15,427 nt of DNA from JBGTLW01 sp041743835 (GTDB lineage: Bacteria; Planctomycetota; Phycisphaerae; Phycisphaerales; Phycisphaeraceae), in contig JBGTLW010000407.1 in NCBI GenBank assembly GCA_041743835.1, positions 1 through 15,427 on the forward strand. The letters run 5' to 3'. Under the pieces are notes generated by a model. The model was given only the letters and a program-made list of their open reading frames with translations, made no database searches and had not been told where the DNA came from. Position 1 is the stretch's first letter. Each line of letters opens with the position of its first letter. Positions 1 through 6,418 of the stretch are shown here, piece after piece. A program made the translations under genes and the position numbers.

Positions 1-142
1 ACTTCCGCAAGGTCACCCCCGCGCGAGTTGCACGGGTCGAGAGGATGATGAACAATCGCCCCCGCAAGTGCCTCAACTACCGCACCCCCCTCGAGGTCCT
101 CAACGCCTTGCCCGGTGTTGCGCTTCGGAATTGAATCCGCCG
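1..142 (+). mobile_element. 3' end of an IS30-family insertion sequence
   Basis: Only the right end of the element is inside the window. It contains the last 43 codons of an IS30-type transposase and a few bases beyond its stop. In this family the terminal inverted repeat commonly overlaps or closely follows the transposase stop, so I place the outer end near base 142, within the run GAATCCGCCGG; this boundary is inferred. The element lies in a minus-strand gene for a secreted protein and interrupts it. The left end and any target-site duplication lie outside the window. Confidence 0.7.
3..134 (+). CDS. IS30-family transposase, C-terminal fragment
   Basis: The frame is open from the window edge to a TGA at 132-134, giving 43 residues. 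The sequence NNRPRKCLNYRTPLEVL near the end matches the characteristic C-terminus of IS30-family DDE transposases, where N-x-RPRK-x-L-x-(Y/W)-x-TP-x-EV(L/F) follows the catalytic core. The enzyme cuts and joins DNA during transposition. The DDE residues and the N-terminal helix-turn-helix would lie to the left, so whether the enzyme is intact cannot be judged. The family call rests on this C-terminal motif alone, but the motif is distinctive. Confidence 0.8.
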   Translation, partial: FRKVTPARVARVERMMNNRPRKCLNYRTPLEVLNALPGVALRN

Positions 143-419
143 GTTGATTCGTACAGCCGGTGTCGTTGCCTGGACACGACACACTCTCATCGTGGTTGTG
201 ACCGCCATTGCCGCTGCCGTTGCCCGGGCAGTCGGTATCACCGCCTGCACCGTAGGCGGTGCTGACGATCACGCCAGAGAAGACCGAAACACACATCACG
301 GACACACAGATACAAGCCAAGAGAACCTGCATCCGTGTGGATGCTCGTCGAGAAGATGGCGCGCCGGGGTTAGGTAAAGTGAACTTGGCCATGTCGCTTC
401 TATTTGGGGTAATTTGCAT
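142..419 (-). pseudogene. secreted small protein, 3' end removed by the IS30 insertion
   Basis: On the minus strand an ATG at 419-417 is preceded by a strong AGGAG (430-426) with a 6-base spacer. A second in-frame ATG lies at 392 but has a weaker site. The product begins with a basic stretch, then a hydrophobic segment (about residues 31-53) ending in a likely signal cleavage near AYGA (about 55-58). The mature part is rich in Gly, Asn, Asp and Cys and carries the element CPGN twice (about residues 64 and 82). From about residue 97 the frame runs into the IS30 end, so the native C-terminus is lost here. The gene lies 61 bases after the TPR gene at 481 in the same direction and may have been the last member of that operon. 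I do not recognise its family. Function is unknown and the gene is probably inactive. Confidence 0.6.
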
Positions 420-425
420 TCGTAA

Positions 426-430
426 CTCCT
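426..430 (-). promoter_or_regulatory. ribosome binding site AGGAG of the IS-truncated gene
   Basis: Read on the minus strand, AGGAG is followed by 6 bases and then the ATG at 419. This decides for 419 over the in-frame ATG at 392 and indicates that the ORF was once translated. Confidence 0.65.
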
Positions 431-480
431 GGTGTGCTTTGGTTGCTAACGTTCTACGTCCCATTTCATGAGATGTTTAC

Positions 481-2607
481 CTATAAGCCGTTCAATAGGC
501 ACGGTATTCTCAGAAAATTCAACGGTGTCTCGTCGGTTGGCGGCGCTTGCGGCTCAAGGATGCTTGTGCTGTGATGGAAGTTCTTCAGCACGCAGCCCCC
601 ACGGATTGAAAACCCGATCTGGTACGCCATCACGTCGCCGGGATTGAGTTGGCTCATGTCGTAGCGCAGATCAAGCGGTCCCGGGTAAACAAAGTGCCGA
701 GCCACCTCGACCACGCGACCGCCGCCATGCGTGCTGCGGGGCGGGTGTTGTCTGCGGCTCTCTGCTGTCTGGGCCGAATCAATGAGCCCCGCGAGCGTCT
801 TCGCCGCTTCCCGATAGCTCTCGCTTTTTGCTGCGGCAGCCCGCCGTACCGATTTGTCAGCAGTGCCCCAATCGCCACGGTTGTAGGCCGCCACCGCCAT
901 GCTCAGCCACGCGCGTTCCGCGTAGGGCGTCCCCGACAACCCCTTCGCTACATTGCCGTAGCGTTGCAACGCCTCACGGTAGGATTCTTCACTCTTCTGC
1001 CCCGTCAGGATGTTGGCGGCCATCAGGCTGGCCAGTGGTGCGAGCGGCGTCTTGGCGTACTCGGTGTCGAAGCGACGCAACCCGGCCAACGCTGCATCGA
1101 GCTTGCCATTCTCAAAAGCCACACACGCCAGCCCCAGTGTCGCGGCGGCGCGGTCAAACTCGTGGTCCGGTTTATTGGTGGTCGCCTTGAGAACCTGCTC
1201 GAACAACGGCGCGGCTTGCTCCGCATCATTGATGGTCAGGTACAGGAATGCCAGGTGGAGGTGAACCGCGTGATTAGCAGACACGCCGCCCCATGCCCCC
1301 GGCGGGATCAGGAAAGCCCCATCTTGCGCGTCAGCCAGCAGCCGCTTGGGGAGGTCTCCCAAACTCAGGATGTAGCCCCCATACTGGTCGTTGAGTTCCA
1401 GCGTCTTCTCAAAACCCGTCAAGGCTTCCTTGCGTTCGCCCAGCTCATTGAGGACGAAGGCATGGAGCAGCGCCGTCTGGACCTGGAGTTCTTGCAAATA
1501 CCAGGTGCTGGTGAGGCGGTTGAGGATGGTTTCGGGGCCGGCCTGATTACGGTGGTAGTTGCCGAAGTTGTCTCGCTTGGTGAACTGATCGGGGGGCGGG
1601 AACTGGGCGAGGACCTGCTGGATCGAGGCGACCGAGACGGGCGGGGCCTGCCTGGCGATCTCCTGATGCCAATGAAGAGCGGCGGCGAGCTGTGTTTCGG
1701 CGGTCTTGAGTTGCCCCTTCGTTGTCGCATGCAGAAGTTGGATTCTGGCGAGTTGGAGCATCGCCTCGCCACGATAGAGGCCGTAGGGATTCTCTTCGAT
1801 GAAACGTTGATAGAATTTCACGGCTTCGGGGATGTACCCCAATTCGGCCGCGCATTGGGCGGTGTAGCACGCTGCGGCGTCCTTCAGGATGTCCGCCTGG
1901 ACCTGGCCGTACTCCGTGACCGCCTTCTCGTAATCGCCGCGGGCTTGCGCGAGCCGGCCCTGCCGGTAGTGGAAGTAATCCTCCCCGAACTTCTGGATGA
2001 GGAGCTTGGCCTGCGCCCGCTCCTTGAGCTGACGCGCCAAGCGCACAAGGTGCCGAAGGTCCGAGGCGTCGGGATAGTCATAGAGTTTAAGACTGCCGAT
2101 CTCACGGATGACGGTATCACAACGCCTGATGCAGTTGTCGTACAACTCACGTTCAAAGTCATGCTCGGCTATTTGATAGTTTGCGCCTTGCTTGACGCGG
2201 GCATCGGACTCATAACGCAGCTTGACGATCTCGGCCTGCCCCGTCGTTTTCTCCTGCGGGTCCGCACTGGCGATGCCCAGCAGCGCGGCCTCCAACCTCG
2301 CGTAAGGCTGCTTCGCCTGTTCGGGGCTTAGCTGCTTGAGGACGTTGTTGGCCTTCTTCTGGTCGCCTTGAAGCCGGTAGATGCGCGACAGATCGACCAG
2401 CAGGACCCACTTGTCCTCGCCGTTGATCAGATCTTTGCCCGCCATCCCACGCAGCGCTTGCTCAGCCTTCTCATACTCGCCCTCATGGATCAGGGAGCGG
2501 TAGGGGTAATGCGGGCGCTCGTCCGCCGAGGCCTTGGTCGCGCAGGCGATGGCCAGTGCCGCGTACATACACAGGATAGGGATGTTCCGGATTCGTCGTG
2601 CGGTCAT
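481..2607 (-). CDS. secreted TPR-repeat protein 2 (708 aa)
   Basis: A signal peptide is visible (about residues 1-28, cleavage near ASA-DE). TPR-like helical repeats follow, for example EGEYEKAEQALRGM (42-55), ARGDYEKAVTEYGQV (222-236), ELGYIPEAVKFYQRF (255-269) and LNELGERKEALTGFE (386-400). A linker at about 611-630 leads to a short C-terminal domain (about 640-708) that looks beta-rich. The protein is paralogous to the 545-residue TPR protein at 4781-6418: both share YGLYRGE or LGLYRGE, DGAFL, a SPYA/TPYA plus MAVAA block, and a C-terminal F-x-R-(I/V)-P-x-L-x-N element. TPR domains are protein-binding scaffolds, so the likely role is as an exported partner of the YD-repeat protein encoded just upstream. 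The ATG overlaps the stop of that gene (ATGA), and a GGGGG run about 8 bases upstream can serve as ribosome binding site. Exact function is unknown. Confidence 0.85.
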   Translation of the reverse strand: MTARRIRNIPILCMYAALAIACATKASADERPHYPYRSLIHEGEYEKAEQALRGMAGKDLINGEDKWVLLVDLSRIYRLQGDQKKANNVLKQLSPEQAKQPYARLEAALLGIASADPQEKTTGQAEIVKLRYESDARVKQGANYQIAEHDFERELYDNCIRRCDTVIREIGSLKLYDYPDASDLRHLVRLARQLKERAQAKLLIQKFGEDYFHYRQGRLAQARGDYEKAVTEYGQVQADILKDAAACYTAQCAAELGYIPEAVKFYQRFIEENPYGLYRGEAMLQLARIQLLHATTKGQLKTAETQLAAALHWHQEIARQAPPVSVASIQQVLAQFPPPDQFTKRDNFGNYHRNQAGPETILNRLTSTWYLQELQVQTALLHAFVLNELGERKEALTGFEKTLELNDQYGGYILSLGDLPKRLLADAQDGAFLIPPGAWGGVSANHAVHLHLAFLYLTINDAEQAAPLFEQVLKATTNKPDHEFDRAAATLGLACVAFENGKLDAALAGLRRFDTEYAKTPLAPLASLMAANILTGQKSEESYREALQRYGNVAKGLSGTPYAERAWLSMAVAAYNRGDWGTADKSVRRAAAAKSESYREAAKTLAGLIDSAQTAESRRQHPPRSTHGGGRVVEVARHFVYPGPLDLRYDMSQLNPGDVMAYQIGFSIRGGCVLKNFHHSTSILEPQAPPTDETPLNFLRIPCLLNGL

Positions 2608-4784
2608 GGCGCTGCCCCCTTGGTGTTTTGCGTGGCCGGGGGCGGCACCGTGACCCGCCGCCCGTCCTCGTAGCGATAATCGACCGGGTCTTGATGCGTG
2701 CCTCGGACCGAGATCACCTGACCCCGGGCGTCATATGAGAACGTCGACCAGGTGCCGTCGGGGTAGTCGGTGCGGACCAGTTGCCCCAGCACGTTGTACT
2801 GATTCTCAAGGGGCGGCTCACCGCTCGCGCGCTCGTAGACCAGTTTGCCCTCGCGGTCGTGCTTCCGTTCGGTCCACCCCTTGTGATCCTGATCGCGGAA
2901 GCGGTAGACTTCGATACGACCGTTGGGGTGATAGGTCCACATCTCGAAGCGTCGCTTTGGATCGCTCTTGTGCGAAATCCGCCCCGCCTTGTCGTAGCGG
3001 TATCCAATCCGATTCCCATCAGACTCGATCACCGCGTGAAGACGACCTTCCGGGGTGTATGCGACCTGGTCCGCAGTACCATCGGGATACTCGATGCTGA
3101 CGATCCGGCCGCGGTCGTCTCTGAGATAGGTTGTCACTTTCCCCGCATTCGTACCCGCGGTGAGCAACTCGCCCAGCGGAGTCGGGGGAAGTTGTGTTGT
3201 GGACTCGATGTCGCCGTACCGATTAAAGGCCCAGTTCAACGCCGTGCCGTTCCCGAAATCAACGCCCGTCAGCCGGCCCCAGTCATCGATCTCATAGGTG
3301 TAGCGTTTGCCCCGATACTCGGTCGCGGCGGGGAAGCCCTGAGTGCCGTACTCATATGCCGTCTCCCGGCCGCTGGAGTCGATCTGGATGAGCCTTCGTC
3401 CCAACTCGTCATAGCTGGTGAGCGTCTCGCGCCCCTGTGAATCGACGCGCCGGGTAACCTGGCCAAACTCGTTGTACGTCGAGACGTTGGCCCGGCCGTC
3501 GGACTCCACGACCTTCACCTGGTTCCCAGCCTCGTCGTGTTCCGTGACCTTGGTCAGACCGGTGGGTCCGACCGATGTGGTGGGCAGGCCCCGCTTATCC
3601 ACCTTGATATTGGTCTCACGCCCCTCATCGCCGTGTGCCTGGCCGACGACCGTCCATCGCTTATTGACCTCGGTCAATCGGACCGCGTTGGCGAGGGTAT
3701 CCTCCCCGGTCTTCTCGCCCTCGCGGCCGTAACGGTCCTTGATAAACCACTCCTTGAGCTTCGGGCGTGTTTCGTGGGTGCGTTCCAGATAGCTGCCGTC
3801 CCCTTCATTTGTGATCCGGGCGACATACACCACCTTATCCAGCTTGGTCTCGGTGGATTGATCGACCCGGTAATCCACGCGTAAGGCGTTGCCGCAGGTG
3901 TCCCTGTAGCGAGAGACGCGACCCTCCGCGTCACGCTCATAATGGTGGACTTCGACCGGCTGCTTGGATCGAACGTGATTTGCTTTCGGATTCCCCTCCA
4001 CCCATCGTCCCGCCGGGCCCGGATCAAATCCCTCCGCATCACGGAAAATCTCGACTTTTGTGATGTAGCCGCCGGTGGCGCGGTGGATTTCGGCGCGTTG
4101 ACCAAAAGGCGTCGTGATCCGGACCGGCCGACTGAACTCGTAGTCGATCGTCGCCTCCTGACCGTTGGGGTACTTGACCGCGACGATCAGGTCGTTGAGG
4201 TACTCCATCCTTGTGAACCGACCGGGCCTCTGAACCTCTTCGATCATGGCGATCCGCCATGACTTGCCCTGATCGGGCGTCTCGAAATACCAGCGGCGGT
4301 CCGCGCCGCGGGTCAGAACCAGGTGTTCACCCATCCGCGTAAGCGTGTACTGGGGATCACTGGTCGAACGCAGCGGCTCAACCGCATCGGGGTCCAGCTT
4401 CGTCCCGAACTTAATCTTCTTCGTGGACATGAACACCACGGCTCGTCCCGGTTCCTCGCGGTAACCCTCGGGCAAAACCGCGTAGTAGTCCTTGGGCGTC
4501 CAGTGCTCGGCAAATCCCACCACGATACGCAGGACGTTATCCGCCCAATTTCGGGGGCTCTGGTCCATCTGCACGAAGTGATAAACCTTGTTCCGCTCAG
4601 CCATCCGCAGATAGCCGGTGGGGTGAGGGCGACGGAAGTCGGCTTCAATATCAGGCTCTGTGGGTATACGGTAACCTGGCGGCACGGCGTTCCACGGGAC
4701 ATGCTGGTCACCGGCGTTCACCGAGAACGCATGTGCACCGGCCAACAGAAGCATTGCGGCATATCGAATAACCAGATGCTTCAA
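2604..4784 (-). CDS. secreted YD-repeat (RHS-like) protein 2 (726 aa)
   Basis: I place the start at TTG 4784. It overlaps the stop of the preceding gene (TTGA), follows GAGGGGG by 6 bases, and gives a good signal peptide (about 1-24, cleavage near VNA-GD). The frame stays open upstream to 4943 but would then begin inside the preceding gene. Residues 25 to about 190 form an N-terminal region shared with YD protein 1, including PPGY at 35-38 and SPRNWAD at 76-82. YD repeats follow, with Y-x-x-x-G-(R/Q) units at 437, 458, 497, 597, 618, 663 and 684. YD repeats of RHS and teneurin proteins form beta shells at or outside the cell surface. Here the protein ends 30 residues after VRGTHQDPVD (693-702). 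It lacks an RHS core boundary and any toxin C-terminus, so a structural or binding role is more likely than a toxin. The partner is the coupled TPR gene downstream. Confidence 0.85.
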   Translation of the reverse strand: MKHLVIRYAAMLLLAGAHAFSVNAGDQHVPWNAVPPGYRIPTEPDIEADFRRPHPTGYLRMAERNKVYHFVQMDQSPRNWADNVLRIVVGFAEHWTPKDYYAVLPEGYREEPGRAVVFMSTKKIKFGTKLDPDAVEPLRSTSDPQYTLTRMGEHLVLTRGADRRWYFETPDQGKSWRIAMIEEVQRPGRFTRMEYLNDLIVAVKYPNGQEATIDYEFSRPVRITTPFGQRAEIHRATGGYITKVEIFRDAEGFDPGPAGRWVEGNPKANHVRSKQPVEVHHYERDAEGRVSRYRDTCGNALRVDYRVDQSTETKLDKVVYVARITNEGDGSYLERTHETRPKLKEWFIKDRYGREGEKTGEDTLANAVRLTEVNKRWTVVGQAHGDEGRETNIKVDKRGLPTTSVGPTGLTKVTEHDEAGNQVKVVESDGRANVSTYNEFGQVTRRVDSQGRETLTSYDELGRRLIQIDSSGRETAYEYGTQGFPAATEYRGKRYTYEIDDWGRLTGVDFGNGTALNWAFNRYGDIESTTQLPPTPLGELLTAGTNAGKVTTYLRDDRGRIVSIEYPDGTADQVAYTPEGRLHAVIESDGNRIGYRYDKAGRISHKSDPKRRFEMWTYHPNGRIEVYRFRDQDHKGWTERKHDREGKLVYERASGEPPLENQYNVLGQLVRTDYPDGTWSTFSYDARGQVISVRGTHQDPVDYRYEDGRRVTVPPPATQNTKGAAP

Positions 4785-6418
4785 CGCGCACCCCCTCGGT
4801 TCGTGTTCCACAAAGCGGGCACGCGGTAGAAACTCACCCGGCCATCCTTGCCCGCAGACGGCTGGGGTTCGAGTTCGCTGAGCCGGACCTCGAAACCATC
4901 CACGTCGTAGGCATCGAACCGGCTTCCATAGAGCAGGTGGCATCGCAACACGACTCGTTCGGACGCCGCCATCACCCCTTCCCCAACCCCAGCCGCCGCC
5001 GGAAGATCAACGGACGGCAGGATCAGTTGGTCGCGGTGGACGCGGACCTCAATAGGTTCGGGGTCGCCCGGTCGACGCTTGGGTAATGCAGGAGCCATGT
5101 CGGCGTATGGGTCGTGCGAGCCCATCACGGTCAGCGTTTCGGCTATGCGAACAAGAATTTCCGGGGCGGCCGGGGAGCTGGCATCGCGGAGTTTGCGCTG
5201 CGCTTCGCTGAGCATCGCGCCGTCGTTGTGGTTGGCTGCGGCCACCGCCATCGCCAGCAGCGCGATGTTGGCATAAGGCGAATCGGCGTGCTGGGCAGCG
5301 ATATCGCCGTAGAGCCGGTAGGCCTGATCGTGTGATTGCTTGTCGCCTCCAGCCAGATGATTGGCCAGCACGTAGCGGGCAAGGGGCGTAACCGACGTGT
5401 TGCGAAACTCGGAGTTGAATCGACCGAGAATGCCGTGGCCGCGTTTGCTGTCATCAAGCCGCAGGGCACACACACCCGCACCCAGCGCCGAGACCGCCCA
5501 CGTGTTGCTGTCGAGCCCGCCTTCTTTGGCATTGTCATAAACCGGGTCGAACAGCCCGGCCGCCATGTCGGGGCGGCCGGCGACGATCAGGAACAAGCCC
5601 AGCCGCATTCCGGCGGCGTGGTCATCACGCAAAGAGGACCAAGCCTCATGATCTACAAGAAATGCTCCGTCCATCGCGTCGCCACGCAGGCGGTAAAGCC
5701 CAAGGCCCAACGCCTCCTGTTCGGTCAGCTTCGGCTGCTTGCCCAACTGGCTATCCACATACAGCCGCAGTGTCTCAACACCCCGCCGCACTTGCCCCAC
5801 GCGCCAGCCCGCATTCAACGGATGCACTACCCCCGCCCCCGGAACATCCGGAACGCCATCCGCCTCGAACGCAGTAGCGGAGCGCGGCGAGGCGTGCAGC
5901 GGCGTCGCCTCGATGGCGGCGGGCAGGCAGCGGTTGAGGGCCTCGGCCCGCAGTTCTTCGAGAAACCGTTTGTCTGCAAACTGCTTGCACCACGCGTCCG
6001 CCTCTTCAAGCCATTGCGAGGCTAGCTGCAGGCTATCCGCGTCAGTGCTCTGAAGGCAGAGGGTCATGGCCCGGCCAGCGAGCATCTCGCCCCGATAGAG
6101 GCCCAAAAACTCCTTGCGAGCAAGCGCTTCGCGGTAGTGATTGTCTGCCTCTTGGTACTCGCCTTCGGCGATCAGGCAGTCGCCGATAAGCGCAGCGCTT
6201 GCCTCGGCCAAGACAGGGTCGGTCACACCCTTCGCCAGGCTCCTTGCCATCTCCCAACGTCCCGCCGCCCGGTGCTCGGCGGCCAAGGCGTACCGCTCCA
6301 AATCACTGACCGCCGCCCGGGCGTCTGCAGGCAAGTAGGCGGACAGCAGCAACCCGATGCAAGCAATCGTGACCGCCCGTGCCGTAAAACGACGAGCGTA
6401 TAGCGCATGCAAGCTCAT
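4781..6418 (-). CDS. secreted TPR-like protein 1 (545 aa)
   Basis: A signal peptide spans about residues 1-35 (cleavage near ARA-AV). Helical repeat units follow, such as EHRAAGRWEMARSL (48-61), IAEGEYQEADNHYREAL (83-99) and AGRPDMAAGLFDPVY (280-294). A Pro-rich linker at about 443-456 precedes a C-terminal beta-type domain (about 455-540) ending in VSFYRVPALWN (528-538). It is shorter than its paralogue at 481-2607 mainly because it lacks several N-terminal and central repeats. The last two thirds align clearly, for example LGRFNSEFRNTSVTPLARYVL against LRRFDTEYAKTPLAPLASLM. The ATG overlaps the stop of YD protein 1 (ATGA), with GAGGGGG just upstream. By analogy with TPR scaffolds it probably binds a partner outside the cytoplasm. 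One nonamer copy (5836-5844) lies in a loop-like segment reading VPGAG. Specific role unknown. Confidence 0.85.
   Translation of the reverse strand: MSLHALYARRFTARAVTIACIGLLLSAYLPADARAAVSDLERYALAAEHRAAGRWEMARSLAKGVTDPVLAEASAALIGDCLIAEGEYQEADNHYREALARKEFLGLYRGEMLAGRAMTLCLQSTDADSLQLASQWLEEADAWCKQFADKRFLEELRAEALNRCLPAAIEATPLHASPRSATAFEADGVPDVPGAGVVHPLNAGWRVGQVRRGVETLRLYVDSQLGKQPKLTEQEALGLGLYRLRGDAMDGAFLVDHEAWSSLRDDHAAGMRLGLFLIVAGRPDMAAGLFDPVYDNAKEGGLDSNTWAVSALGAGVCALRLDDSKRGHGILGRFNSEFRNTSVTPLARYVLANHLAGGDKQSHDQAYRLYGDIAAQHADSPYANIALLAMAVAAANHNDGAMLSEAQRKLRDASSPAAPEILVRIAETLTVMGSHDPYADMAPALPKRRPGDPEPIEVRVHRDQLILPSVDLPAAAGVGEGVMAASERVVLRCHLLYGSRFDAYDVDGFEVRLSELEPQPSAGKDGRVSFYRVPALWNTNRGGAR
4791..4797 (-). 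promoter_or_regulatory. ribosome binding site GAGGGGG for the TTG start of YD-repeat protein 2
   Basis: Read on the minus strand, GAGGGGG is followed by 6 bases and the TTG at 4784. It supports a TTG start rather than an ATG farther upstream or at the internal MLLL methionine. The site lies within the last codons of the preceding gene, consistent with translational coupling. Confidence 0.6.

Noticed and set aside
649..2331. 560-codon plus-strand ORF
   Set aside because: It lies wholly opposite the TPR protein 2 gene, and its composition (Arg, Leu, Gly and Val-rich without domain character) is that of an antisense shadow in GC-rich DNA. It has no ribosome binding site context.
4785..4943. Upstream extension of YD-repeat protein 2 to 779 residues
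   Set aside because: It would overlap the TPR1 gene by 160 bases and bury the signal peptide. TTG 4784 has a good ribosome binding site and a stop-start overlap.
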